Shown: positions 53,453 through 62,640 of the stretch, one piece after another
How positions within the stretch are numbered: the first letter of the stretch is position 1
Layout of the letters: each line of letters begins with the position of its first letter
Source: an uncultured Pirellulaceae bacterium
Lineage (GTDB): Bacteria; Planctomycetota; Planctomycetia; Pirellulales; Pirellulaceae
Assembly (NCBI GenBank): GCA_937929805.1
Contig: CALFUT010000002.1
Coordinates: forward strand, 1-64,000
Length of the DNA stretch: 64,000 nucleotides
Reading direction: 5' to 3'
Notes under the pieces: model-generated
The model's input: the letters and a program-made list of their open reading frames with translations, nothing else
The model's database searches: none
Told to the model about the DNA's origin: nothing
Made by a program: the position numbers and the translations under genes

Positions 53453-55189
53453 ATGCTCGCCACCAGCTCCATCACGCGGCTGTTCTGTTTACTTATCGCA
53501 ACTGTTTGCGTTTCGTTTCAAGGATCAGCTGATGCCCAGCCCCCTGCTCGGTCAGGTTACGACATCGCGTGGTTCGACGACTTTGATGGCAACTCGCTCG
53601 ATCTAAATCGCTGGAGAATTTCTAACACCAACAGCACGACTAACAACTCGTTGCAAGACTATCATCCCAGCCAGATCTCTGTCGACCAAGGGCTGATGAC
53701 GATCCTGTCCGAAAACACGCCGTCACGAGGCCTGCCTTACTTAAGCGGCTTGATCCAAACCCGAAATTTCCAGAAATACGGTCGGTTCGATATTCGAGCC
53801 AAACTTCCGACTTCAAAGGGTATGTGGCCCGCCATCTGGTTGCTGTCGGATCTCTCCGTTACACCATGGCCCAGCGCGGGCGAAATCGACATCATGGAAA
53901 ACCGAGGCACTCAACCCAACCTAACCAGCACCGCGTTTCACTATGGCACCAATGGGAACGGTCAGCCATTTCGGCACTTTTTCGAATACGACGAACAAAC
54001 GTCCGTCCATGACGGCACAGCTCAGGATTACCATGCCGATTTTCATAAGTACTCGGTCGAGTGGGATCCCGACCAGATTCGTTTCTACGTAGACGACGTT
54101 CATCACTGGACGGTCCGTGATGAAGACGTCGATGGCTTTTTGACGGACCATGTCGGCGCGATGAAGCTGATTATCAACACTGCGATCGGTGGCAATTTTT
54201 TAGAAAATCCTGACGAGGAAACGGTCTGGCCACAACGGTTCGAGGTCGACTACGTACACGCTTACACACTTTCTAACGAGGCCAGAGTTCTTGCATTCGA
54301 AAACGGCGGCTTCGAAGAAAATGGCGGCTCATTGGCCCATTGGACAAAGTTCGGCGACACCAGCTTTGGGAACATCAGCTCGGGCAACGAAAGAATCTCC
54401 GAAGGCGCAGAAGCCCTAAAGCTTTTCGGTCAGTTCAACGGAAGCACAAATTACTCAGGGATCGAGCAAGGGATCACGGTCGAGGCGGGAGACGAGCTAC
54501 ATTCATCGGCCCAAGCATTTGTCGCCTCGAATGATTCTATCGCGGGCACGGGTAACGCTACCGTGCTAAAAGTTGATTACTACCGGACACAACACGGTCG
54601 GTTCGGATCGGCAGACTACATCAGTTCGGACTCGGTCACTTTGGCCAGTAGCTTAAGTGCCAACGATCAATGGCTCGCAGAAGAATTGGTTTCCACGGCC
54701 CCTCAAGACGCCGTCGAAGCTCGCCTAGTAGTGTTGTTCGTTCAGGAAGATAACGCGGGTGGAGCCGTGTTCGTTGACAACGTTCAGTTTGGCTTGGCGG
54801 GAGAGCCCGCGATATTGGGCGACTTTGACGCCGACGGAGACGTTGATGCTGATGACATTAAGTTCTATACCACCAATCTGGACCAACCTGCTTCGTTCAA
54901 TCCGGAGATGGACCTGAACCGTGATGACGTGATCGATCTTGCCGACCACGATTTGCACGTGAGCACACTTGTTCAAACCAACGGTTTATCTGGAACCGTG
55001 ATCGGCGATATCAATTTCGACGGCATGGTCGATGTGCTCAATGATGCGTTCGTGCTCATCGCCAATCTAGGATCCTCCGACGCTTGCTATACCGAAGGAG
55101 ATCTAAACGCAGACGGATCGGTCGACGTTTTAGGAGATGCCTTTCGCTTGATCGGCAATCTGGGCGTGTCTGTCCCTTCAGTCCCTTAA
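53453..55189 (+). CDS. GH16 beta-glucanase with C-terminal dockerin-like repeats
   Basis: 578 residues with a signal peptide (RLFCLLIATVCVSFQGSADAQ). Residues ~35-275 form a glycoside hydrolase 16 domain: WFDDFDGNSLDLNRWR, GRFDIRAKLP, the catalytic GEIDIMENRG (E144, D146, E149, an ExDxxE motif), and HKYSVEWDPDQIRFYVDD. This matches laminarinase/beta-1,3-glucanase-type enzymes. A beta-sandwich region (~285-450) with FENGGFEENGGSL resembles a carbohydrate-binding module. The end has paired Asp-rich calcium-loop repeats (GDFDADGDVDADD, DLNRDDVIDLADH, GDINFDGMVDVLND, GDLNADGSVDVLGD), dockerin-like. Secreted polysaccharide degradation, likely of algal laminarin; upstream repeats suggest induction. 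Confidence 0.88.
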   Translation: MLATSSITRLFCLLIATVCVSFQGSADAQPPARSGYDIAWFDDFDGNSLDLNRWRISNTNSTTNNSLQDYHPSQISVDQGLMTILSENTPSRGLPYLSGLIQTRNFQKYGRFDIRAKLPTSKGMWPAIWLLSDLSVTPWPSAGEIDIMENRGTQPNLTSTAFHYGTNGNGQPFRHFFEYDEQTSVHDGTAQDYHADFHKYSVEWDPDQIRFYVDDVHHWTVRDEDVDGFLTDHVGAMKLIINTAIGGNFLENPDEETVWPQRFEVDYVHAYTLSNEARVLAFENGGFEENGGSLAHWTKFGDTSFGNISSGNERISEGAEALKLFGQFNGSTNYSGIEQGITVEAGDELHSSAQAFVASNDSIAGTGNATVLKVDYYRTQHGRFGSADYISSDSVTLASSLSANDQWLAEELVSTAPQDAVEARLVVLFVQEDNAGGAVFVDNVQFGLAGEPAILGDFDADGDVDADDIKFYTTNLDQPASFNPEMDLNRDDVIDLADHDLHVSTLVQTNGLSGTVIGDINFDGMVDVLNDAFVLIANLGSSDACYTEGDLNADGSVDVLGDAFRLIGNLGVSVPSVP

Positions 55190-55527
55190 GACGGAACATT
55201 CACCTATTCCGCACCGCTTGTTTAGCTAAGCCGTGATCCTGAGTTGTTCTCTCCCGGGCGGGAGGTAGCGACAGCCGGAAAAATATTGGCATTGCGAACC
55301 GGCAGCTCTTCTACGAGTGACTTCTGATCCTGCCGGTGGACATCTGCTTCCGGATCCCCGATCATGTTCGTCTGGTCTTGCCAAGAAATAACTTGAAGGC
55401 AGAGCGGCCGCATGGGTTGAGAACCTGTCGAGGTTTCAGGAATCTAGTCGGCAACTTGAATCTTGCCCTTTGCCGCTTTGCCTTAGTCATCACGTCACTC
55501 AACTGACTTAAAAAACAAACACCCAAC
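55190..55527. other. Intergenic region
   Basis: 338 bp between the glucanase and the nucleoside phosphorylase genes. CTCCC-GGGC-GGGAG at 55251-55264 can form a short hairpin and may end the glucanase transcript. A 63-codon minus-strand frame (55222-55413) is too weak to call a gene. Confidence 0.4.
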
Positions 55528-56352
55528 ATGTTAGATCTGTACGATAAAATTCAGGAAGCCGTCGCTTTTATTCGCAGCCAGTGGGATACCCCGCCCAAGG
55601 CCGGAATCATTCTCGGAACTGGCCTCGGTTCATTGGTCGAAAACATCGATGTCGCTGTATCGATCGACTACGGTGACCTTCCTAACTTCCCAAAATCGAC
55701 AGCAACTTCTCACAAAGGTCGGCTCGTTTGTGGAACACTCAACGGACTTCCTGTCGTTGCCATGGAAGGCCGGTTGCACATGTACGAGGGCTATCCGCTG
55801 AAGCTCATTACGTTACCGGTTCGAGTGATGAAAGCGTTGGGTGCCGACCTACTGGTGGTCTCCAACGCCTGTGGCGGTTTGAACCCGTACTATAACTGCG
55901 GCGACATCATGTTGATCGAGGACCAAATCAACTTGATGGGAGACAACCCGCTGATTGGCATCAACGACGATCGACTTGGTGAGCGATTCCCGGACATGTG
56001 CGAGCCGTACACGCAATCGCTGGTCGACCGGGCCCTGACAATCGCTCGACGCGAGAACATCGTCGCTCACAAAGGCGTGTTCGTGGCGGTCGCCGGTCCA
56101 AATCTCGAAACTCGGGCTGAGTACAGGTTTCTAAGAACCATTGGAGCAGACGTCGTCGGCATGTCGACAGTTCCCGAGGTCATCGTGGCGGTCCACGAGA
56201 AAATGCGAGTCGTCGGTTTTTCCATTATCACCGACATGTGTCTCGCCGATGCACTCAAACCGGCAGACACCAGCGAAATTATTAAGGTCGCCGGGGAAGC
56301 CGAGCCTAAACTTACCAAGTTGGTTATGGGCGTGCTCGCCGAGGAAGCGTGA
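55528..56352 (+). CDS. Purine nucleoside phosphorylase, Asp-type base site
   Basis: 274 residues of the trimeric PNP/MTAP superfamily: ILGTGLGSLVENI phosphate loop, MEGRLHMYEGYP, VVSNACGGLNP, GPNLETRAEYR (the base-binding Glu, E194) and GMSTVPEVIVA. At the position of the human base-contacting Asn243 this protein has Asp (D236, in FSIITDMC). In human PNP an Asn-to-Asp change there admits adenosine, so this copy may accept 6-aminopurines. It overlaps the next gene (ATG and stop share one base), so both are co-translated. Confidence 0.9.
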   Translation: MLDLYDKIQEAVAFIRSQWDTPPKAGIILGTGLGSLVENIDVAVSIDYGDLPNFPKSTATSHKGRLVCGTLNGLPVVAMEGRLHMYEGYPLKLITLPVRVMKALGADLLVVSNACGGLNPYYNCGDIMLIEDQINLMGDNPLIGINDDRLGERFPDMCEPYTQSLVDRALTIARRENIVAHKGVFVAVAGPNLETRAEYRFLRTIGADVVGMSTVPEVIVAVHEKMRVVGFSIITDMCLADALKPADTSEIIKVAGEAEPKLTKLVMGVLAEEA

Positions 56353-57200
56353 TGAACAGCCCCAGTGCTGACGGGCAATCGCTGGAAGACTCCATTGATC
56401 AAGCCGCCGACTTCGTGCGATCCATTTGGGACAAAGTGCCTCGGTACGGGATCGTTCTGGGAACGGGAGCAGGTGACCTTGCGAAATCGATTGAAATCGA
56501 GCATGCGATTCCTTATCCGGACGTTCCCGGTTTTCCCGCCAGCACCGCGTTAGGGCACAAGGGTCAGTTTGTCTGTGGACGATTTGCCGATCAAGATGTA
56601 ATTGCAATGGAAGGCCGCTTTCATTTGTACGAAGGCTATCCTGTTGATGTGGCCACGCTGCCGATCCACGTGATGCATCGACTGGGCGTCGAAATTCTAT
56701 TTGTCAGCAACGCCTCCGGTGGCATCAGCCCCAAACTGGCCAGCGGTCAGATCATGGCGATCCGAAGTCACGTCGACTTCATGTTCCGCTCGACGGTTGC
56801 AATGAATGCGCCTGCGGTTGCTCAGCGTCCCGCCGTGCGAAGCGACTCGGCCTACGACCCCGAACTGATCAAGTTTGCAGCCCAGTCTGCGCGGCGGAAT
56901 GGGTTTCCACTCCATCAAGGCATTTACGCTTCGATGCTAGGGCCGAACTACGAAACGCGCGCCGAATACCGCTTTCTTCGTAAGATTGGGGCCGACGTGG
57001 CGGGGATGTCGACCGTCCCTGAAGTCGCCGTCGCTGCCGCACGGGGCATGCGAGTCCTTGGACTATCGGTCATTACCAACGTCGCGAAACCTGACGTTTT
57101 GGAATCCACATCGGGACAAGAAGTGATCGATGCCGCCGTGACAGCGGCCCCTCACTTGACCGCCATCGTGGCAGATGTGATCGGCAAAACGGCCAATTGA
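56352..57200 (+). CDS. Purine nucleoside phosphorylase paralogue, Asn-type base site
   Basis: 282 residues from the ATG overlapping the TGA of the preceding gene. The same family motifs are present: VLGTGAGDLAKSIE, MEGRFHLYEGYP, VSNASGGISPKL, GPNYETRAEYR and GMSTVPEVAVA. Here the base-contact position is Asn (N243, in SVITNVAK), as in human 6-oxopurine PNP. It should cleave inosine and guanosine. The two adjacent paralogues with different residues at this site suggest divided substrate use after duplication. Products could feed the xanthine/urate pathway at the left end of the window. Confidence 0.9.
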   Translation: MNSPSADGQSLEDSIDQAADFVRSIWDKVPRYGIVLGTGAGDLAKSIEIEHAIPYPDVPGFPASTALGHKGQFVCGRFADQDVIAMEGRFHLYEGYPVDVATLPIHVMHRLGVEILFVSNASGGISPKLASGQIMAIRSHVDFMFRSTVAMNAPAVAQRPAVRSDSAYDPELIKFAAQSARRNGFPLHQGIYASMLGPNYETRAEYRFLRKIGADVAGMSTVPEVAVAAARGMRVLGLSVITNVAKPDVLESTSGQEVIDAAVTAAPHLTAIVADVIGKTAN

Positions 57201-57509
57201 ATCGGCTGTAAGATTTCGATCACTACCAGTCCTCGCTGTGCTTCAACCAAGCATTTTGCGGCGACCCACGCCGCGAATTTCCGGGCAAACATCTCGCCCC
57301 AAACAGCGGAAACACACGATTTCAGTCTGTTTAATCCTGTCCGCTCGTGATATTCTAAATGTGTGGGAATCTTAACAATCGGTTAGGGTTCCCAACTAAA
57401 ACACGAGCGGCTTTCGGGTGTCTCCCGCGACAGCGGTGGAAGTTGGCCTTCCCGATCTCGTTCAACGTTGTTGCGAACCGCGTCCCTCCTCTTGTCCCAC
57501 GGGTTCAAC
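57201..57509. other. Intergenic region
   Basis: About 310 bp upstream of the DUF1559 gene; no gene or repeat recognised. It presumably holds the promoter for the downstream group. Confidence 0.4.
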
Positions 57510-58511
57510 ATGTCATCGACAGCATACGGAAAACTCGAACCGCGACTTCGCTTTCCCAACTTGCGGGCGCGTCTTGGCAAGGAATGTCAAACAAGCGGAT
57601 TCACACTGGTCGAGCTGTTGGTTGTGATCGCCATCATCGGAATTCTGATTGGAATGTTGCTTCCGGCGGTCCAGTCGGTTCGTGCCGCCGCGAGACGTTC
57701 GGCCTGCCAGAACAACTTGCGTCAGATTGGATTGGGGCTGCTGAACTACGAATCGGCCAGACAAAAATTTCCTCCGGGTCAATCGTACATCAAGACAGCA
57801 GACGAAGACGAAGACCGAATCGGATTCAGCTGGTTCGTTCAGATTCTTCCTCAGTTGGAAGCGAGCAACATTTACGAAATATTTGACTTCGATCAACAGC
57901 CAACCGACGGAAACAATCGGAACGCGATCGCTCAAACCATCTCCTTCGCACTGTGCCCCAGCACCGCTCTGATCGACGGAGATCGAGACAGCAATGGCAT
58001 GATCACTCAGTTTGTCACCGACACGGTCACCGACCCGTTTGACATGGGCTGCCTCGATTACATGGGAATTGTTGGGCCTAAGGACGGAGACAACGACATT
58101 CTTGATCCGTCCGGCAACGAGTACGAACGAAACCAAGGCATGTTGCTAAAACTTAAAAAGCGCGACGACGAACATGTGGGCTTGGTTTCTCCCGGCGTCA
58201 AAATTGGCGAGATCATTGACGGCACCAGCAACACGATGTTCGTAACCGAGTGTACCGGCCGTGGCGCCGACGGTGACACGCCCGACGGCTCTTGGGTTTG
58301 CGCGAAAAACAATGCGGAAATTGATCGGGGAGTCAAACAAAAGAAGGCAAAGAAATCTCAAGAGGATGAGTTGATTTACTCGGACCACTACGGCGGTGCA
58401 AACGCTCTTTTTGTAGATGGCTCTGTTCACTTCCAATCAGATTCAATCGAGGATCAGGTCGTCTGGTATTTAAGTTCACGTAGTGGGGGCGAAGTTACGT
58501 CTCAGCAGTAA
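57510..58511 (+). CDS. DUF1559 protein with prepilin-type N-terminus
   Basis: 333 residues from the ATG at 57510; the open frame begins 14 codons earlier. SGFTLVELLVVIAIIGILIG is a pseudopilin-type helix after a ~40-residue basic leader, followed by LLPAVQSVRAAARRSACQNN. The C-terminal motif DHYGGANALFVDGSVHF is the H-X9-DG signature. A low-complexity KKAKKSQEDELI segment precedes it. It is 29 bp before the VTC gene, so it may belong to that group. Function is unknown. Confidence 0.88.
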   Translation: MSSTAYGKLEPRLRFPNLRARLGKECQTSGFTLVELLVVIAIIGILIGMLLPAVQSVRAAARRSACQNNLRQIGLGLLNYESARQKFPPGQSYIKTADEDEDRIGFSWFVQILPQLEASNIYEIFDFDQQPTDGNNRNAIAQTISFALCPSTALIDGDRDSNGMITQFVTDTVTDPFDMGCLDYMGIVGPKDGDNDILDPSGNEYERNQGMLLKLKKRDDEHVGLVSPGVKIGEIIDGTSNTMFVTECTGRGADGDTPDGSWVCAKNNAEIDRGVKQKKAKKSQEDELIYSDHYGGANALFVDGSVHFQSDSIEDQVVWYLSSRSGGEVTSQQ

Positions 58512-58540
58512 AAGGCTGAGCCATCGACTGACGAATCTCC

Positions 58541-59299
58541 ATGAGTGCTCTACAAACTAGCCGCTATGAGTTGAAATATTTGATCACCGAATCGCAAGCC
58601 GATGCGATCCGGCGATTGGTCGAGACGCGTCTTGTGCCGGACGAACATTCGAATGGTAGTGCAATCGGTTATCGCGTGCGGAGCCTCTATTTGGATTCTC
58701 GCGACCTTGCGTGCTACAACGAAACTCAGAGTGGCCAAAAAAACCGATTCAAACTTCGAATTCGCTTTTATGACGATGCCCCGAATACTGCGGCGTATCT
58801 TGAAATCAAGCGTCGAGTTACCAACGTGATTTTGAAATCTCGGGCCACCGTTTCTCGATCAGACGCAGAACTTTTGCTACGAGGTGCGAGCCCATCTGCA
58901 ACGATGCTGATTAACGACAACGCCAAGGAACGGCAGTCCCTGCGCGAATTCTGCCAACTTCGTGATCGACTGGGCGCCGCAGGAAAAGTTTTCGTCGACT
59001 ACTATCGGCAAGCCTACGAATCGCGTGGCGGAAATCAGTATCGCGTGACCTTCGATCGAAACGTCCGCGGCAGCGACTATTTGATTGGAAGCGGACTGAC
59101 GATACCTGCTCGTTCGCAAATGTCCAAAATCGATGGCGTCATTCTGGAAATGAAGTACCTCGATCATCCCGCCTCATGGATGATTGACTTCAGTCGACGG
59201 TTCGGTCTGAAGTCACAATCAGTTCCGAAGTACGTTGAGTGTGTTGACGTTCTAAAGCCGACAACTTGGTCAAACTCAGGAGCCTTTACGAGTGGATAG
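58541..59299 (+). CDS. VTC-domain (polyphosphate polymerase-like) protein
   Basis: 252 residues. Begins SRYELKYLITESQADAI, with RVRSLYLDSRDLACYNE, KNRFKLRIRFY and AAYLEIKRRVTNVI, then the C-terminal VDYYRQAYES and GVILEMKY. These are the tunnel-lining Arg/Lys/Glu positions of the VTC4/CYTH-like polyphosphate polymerase domain, all from beta strands. The domain makes polyphosphate from ATP in yeast VTC4; bacterial members are less studied. It overlaps the next gene by 8 bp, the known VTC-DUF4956 pairing. Confidence 0.82.
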   Translation: MSALQTSRYELKYLITESQADAIRRLVETRLVPDEHSNGSAIGYRVRSLYLDSRDLACYNETQSGQKNRFKLRIRFYDDAPNTAAYLEIKRRVTNVILKSRATVSRSDAELLLRGASPSATMLINDNAKERQSLREFCQLRDRLGAAGKVFVDYYRQAYESRGGNQYRVTFDRNVRGSDYLIGSGLTIPARSQMSKIDGVILEMKYLDHPASWMIDFSRRFGLKSQSVPKYVECVDVLKPTTWSNSGAFTSG

Positions 59300-59984
59300 C
59301 TTTTTTGACTCATTGATGGGTTCTGCGGCCTATGGAGAAGTTTCGCTGACGACCTTGCTGCTAACCTTGCTGATGGCTTGTGTTATCGGCCAAGCGATCG
59401 GCTGGGTCTACATGTGGACTCATGTCTCGCCATCGTACTCGCGTTCATTCTCCGCATCGATGGTCACGCTACCGGTGATCGTGGCGCTCATGATGATCTT
59501 GATGGCGGGAAGCACGGCGATCGCATTCGGATTGTTGGCCGTGTTTGCAGTTGTCCGCTTTCGCAACGTTTTGAAGGACACACGCGACACGACCTTTGTC
59601 CTATGGGCGATTGTGGAAGGGATGGGCGTTGGCACGTTGCACTACACGGAATCCATTTGCGGACTGATCGTGGTCGGTTGCCTGATCGGCTACCTGCGAA
59701 TCACCGACTTTGGCGGAAAGCATCAGTTTGATGCGTTTTTGTCGCTGGACTTAGAAGGTTCGCTTTCAAGTTTTAACCAAAGCCTAGATTCGATCCTTAA
59801 GCGGCACGCAACAAAATGGAACCAATCGGGCGACATCCAATTGGTCGACGACAGAACCAGCATCTCGTATCAGGTGCTCTTGCGAGATCCCACTCGAAGC
59901 GAAGAACTACGACAGGATCTACTTGAACAGGACACGGTTAAGCAGATGTCCCTGTTCGTTCACGACCGCGAAACAGAAACTTGA
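59292..59984 (+). CDS. DUF4956 membrane protein
   Basis: 230 residues with a GTG start inside the preceding gene. Four hydrophobic segments lie in the first ~155 residues (LTTLLLTLLMACVIGQAIGW, MVTLPVIVALMMILMAGSTA, IAFGLLAVFAVVRFRNVL, SICGLIVVGCLIGYLRI), then a ~75-residue cytoplasmic domain. RFRNVLKDTRDTTFVLWAI is the conserved DUF4956 segment. These proteins repeatedly accompany VTC-domain polymerases, so I infer a membrane partner or channel for the polyphosphate product. Confidence 0.8.
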   Translation: MDSFFDSLMGSAAYGEVSLTTLLLTLLMACVIGQAIGWVYMWTHVSPSYSRSFSASMVTLPVIVALMMILMAGSTAIAFGLLAVFAVVRFRNVLKDTRDTTFVLWAIVEGMGVGTLHYTESICGLIVVGCLIGYLRITDFGGKHQFDAFLSLDLEGSLSSFNQSLDSILKRHATKWNQSGDIQLVDDRTSISYQVLLRDPTRSEELRQDLLEQDTVKQMSLFVHDRETET

Positions 59985-60065
59985 CCTGTGCCAATGAAGG
60001 CCTTCATTCCGCTCGCGATCGATTGAGATCCTGCTACCTCTTTTCAGTTTTAACTCCACTCAACG

Positions 60066-61301
60066 ATGACTCAATCCACTCAGCCAATCCCAACACCCGT
60101 CGGACGCAAGCTTGAGCGCGGAATTAGACAATGGCTTCCCGGCGTCGCATTTATTCTGATGTGCGCGGCGTGCTTGTGGCTTTCGCAGTTCCAAGGGCAA
60201 ACCGTCGTTCTGACCGGCGAAGTCGAGGCGCGTGAGCTGATTATCTCTAGCCCCCAAGCGGGAATCATTAGGGCGATCCTTCCTGAACTAGGTGAAAACA
60301 CAGACCCGGTTTACTCGAATGTGTCCGAAGGACAGTTGATTGTGCGGCTAGATGATGGCTCGGTGCGTCAAACGCTGGACGAGTTGCAAAGTGAGTTACT
60401 TTCGCTGTCGCGAAGTGTTAACGTCGAATTAGCTAGAGTCGATTCGAATGCCGAAGCCACTCAAGTTCCAGTCAGTGCCGACTCGACATCAGCGATCTCT
60501 GGCAACAAACAGACAGATAACCCTGAGCAAAAACTTGCCAATGAATTGCAAGCATGGCGACTTGGAGCGGCTACGATCGAGCGTCAACTGAAACAAGTTG
60601 AACTGGCTCGACTGAAACTACAACTGCGGCAGGTTCAATTTTCTGGGTTAGCCGGCAACAAGATCAACCAACCATCTTCCACCTCCAACTCGGTTAACAA
60701 TGAGCGGATGGAAGAAAAAGGTGCTCTTGAAATGGCCATTGCCAAACTAAGCACCGACCTCGCGTTCGATGGAACCGCTCAAACTAACCAAAAACTACTT
60801 TCGAGCGTGGATGAATCCGGATTGTCAGTCGCCGTTCGGTCTTTGTTCCGTTCGATGAGACGAAGGTGCGAGTTGCTACAGTCTCGATTGGCAGCGACCG
60901 AGAAATCGGCCAACGCGCTGGACATTTTGTCGCCGGCCGACGGTCAAATTGACAAAACACATGTCCAGCCAATGCAGTTGGTCGAGCCCGGAGCACCAAT
61001 CGCCAGCATGATTCCGAGTCGTGAAACCTATGCGATCGGTTACTCCCGAGAGCGCAGCGGGATTCGGCCGGTCGTCGGGATGCCGGTTGCCCTTCGCTCT
61101 CTTTCAGATCCCAACCTTCGATTCGCATCAACCATCGAATCGGTTGGCCCAAAAATTGAGTCGATCCCGTCGCGGCATCGTGTCAATCCTCGAGTCGAGG
61201 AATGGGGTCGACCGGTTCGGATCCCGATCCCCAAAGAAATGGCGATCCAACCGGGCAGTTCCATTTCCATCGAATTGATCGTCGGCGAAAATTCCAACTG
61301 A
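60066..61301 (+). CDS. HlyD-like periplasmic adaptor protein
   Basis: 411 residues. A single membrane helix at ~24-42 (WLPGVAFILMCAACLWLSQF) is followed by a barrel-sandwich half (GEVEARELIISSPQAGIIRA, ~50-75), a helical hairpin of ~180 residues rich in Gln/Glu/Leu (coiled coil), the second sandwich half (ALDILSPADGQIDKTHVQPM) and a beta-barrel end. This is the membrane-fusion-protein order of HlyD/secretion adaptors. No ABC transporter or outer-membrane channel is adjacent. It starts 81 bp after DUF4956 and may serve export or envelope linking for that system. Confidence 0.78.
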   Translation: MTQSTQPIPTPVGRKLERGIRQWLPGVAFILMCAACLWLSQFQGQTVVLTGEVEARELIISSPQAGIIRAILPELGENTDPVYSNVSEGQLIVRLDDGSVRQTLDELQSELLSLSRSVNVELARVDSNAEATQVPVSADSTSAISGNKQTDNPEQKLANELQAWRLGAATIERQLKQVELARLKLQLRQVQFSGLAGNKINQPSSTSNSVNNERMEEKGALEMAIAKLSTDLAFDGTAQTNQKLLSSVDESGLSVAVRSLFRSMRRRCELLQSRLAATEKSANALDILSPADGQIDKTHVQPMQLVEPGAPIASMIPSRETYAIGYSRERSGIRPVVGMPVALRSLSDPNLRFASTIESVGPKIESIPSRHRVNPRVEEWGRPVRIPIPKEMAIQPGSSISIELIVGENSN

Positions 61302-61470
61302 AATTCTTACCGCCCGGCATGGTGAATAAGAAAACTCTTTCTTTCTCAAGGTTTGCTTGCAGGAAATGACGTGCTAGCAGGAAGCGGCCCATTAAATCCG
61401 GGTAGGTCACGCTGCCCGCGATTGATAAACTTCCTCGATTGGATCAACGCTTCGAATCAAGGAAGATCAG

Positions 61471-62583
61471 ATGCTGACGGGATCATCTCGCGCCACACGT
61501 TCGCTGGCTCTTAACGCGCTGCTACCAACTATCACCGGTATCGCGCTACTCGTATCGAGTCCTGCTGCGGCACAATCGCAGCACAACTCGACGCAAAGTC
61601 AGGCTACTCAAAATCGCGTCGATCCAAACTCGCCAGAGTTCGCGCAGCGAGTCCACCAACAGCACAATGCTCAGTTGGCGGCCGAACAGCAAGCGGCCCA
61701 ACAACGCGTTGCCCAACGTCCGTTCCCCGAGCTTCCGCCCGAACAGGAAAAGTATCTGCACAATTTGCTTGACTATTGGCAACAAAGCAGCGACCAAGTC
61801 AAGCAGTACATCTGCGACTTTCAACGGTTCGAATACGACACCGCAATCGTCAACTATCGAGACGCGCGAACCAATCAGCTGGCGGCCCACAGCATTGCGA
61901 CCGGACAGATTCGCTATGCCGCGCCTGACCGTGGTTACTTTGAAACGACGGGGATGATGGACTTCAAAGCTCCGCCGAAAGCTCCCGGTCAAGAAGCTGA
62001 TTACGAACGTCGAAGCACCAACGGACCACTGGAAAAATGGATTTGCGATGGTCGAAATATTTACGAATTCGATTTCGATGCCAAGCGTCTTTACGAGACC
62101 GAGATCCCAAAATCCATGCAGGGCGATGGTCTAGCAAACAGTCCGCTTCCTTTTCTCTTTGGAGCCAACAAGGCGTTGCTGCTGGATCGATACTGGGTCC
62201 GAGTCATCACCCCCGAAGGCGCCACCAATGAATACTGGTTGGAAGCATTTCCAAAACAAGTCGAAGACGCACGTACGTACAGCAAGATCGAGATCATTAT
62301 CGCCGAGGAAGATTTTCTTCCCAAAGCGATGCACATGTACTCGCCGCAGTATGATCCGAAAAAGAACAACTACGGTAGTCGGTACTTTGCATTCGGCAAT
62401 CGCCGCGTGAATGCGAAAAGTTCACAAATCCAAGACTTCTTTGGTATCTTCGTTCGGCCCCAAACTCCGATCGCTGGTGGCTGGAAACGAGTCACTCGTT
62501 CGGCTCTTGAACAACAGCAGGCGACACGCGACAGCCTCCGCAGCCAAGACTCCGCCCGTGCAACTGACGGCCCAGTTCGATAA
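61471..62583 (+). CDS. TIGR03009-type secreted protein
   Basis: 370 residues with a signal peptide (ALNALLPTITGIALLVSSPAAAQ). A Gln/Ala-rich segment (QHNAQLAAEQQAAQQRVAQR) precedes a LolA-like beta-rich domain: YWQQSSDQVKQYICDFQRFEYD, WICDGRNIYEFDFDAKRLYE, PLPFLFGANKALLLDRYWVR. This corresponds to the planctomycete family TIGR03009, whose function is undetermined; an outer-membrane lipid carrier role has been inferred from fold resemblance only. The gene is separate from the preceding HlyD gene (169 bp). Confidence 0.8.
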   Translation: MLTGSSRATRSLALNALLPTITGIALLVSSPAAAQSQHNSTQSQATQNRVDPNSPEFAQRVHQQHNAQLAAEQQAAQQRVAQRPFPELPPEQEKYLHNLLDYWQQSSDQVKQYICDFQRFEYDTAIVNYRDARTNQLAAHSIATGQIRYAAPDRGYFETTGMMDFKAPPKAPGQEADYERRSTNGPLEKWICDGRNIYEFDFDAKRLYETEIPKSMQGDGLANSPLPFLFGANKALLLDRYWVRVITPEGATNEYWLEAFPKQVEDARTYSKIEIIIAEEDFLPKAMHMYSPQYDPKKNNYGSRYFAFGNRRVNAKSSQIQDFFGIFVRPQTPIAGGWKRVTRSALEQQQATRDSLRSQDSARATDGPVR

Positions 62584-62640
62584 ACCGCCACAGCACACGC
62601 ACGAATCGCCAGCGAAAGAATGGAACGGAACGGCAAACGG

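Noticed and set aside
55222-55413. 63-codon minus-strand frame
   Set aside because: Weak start and no motif; too little to support a gene.
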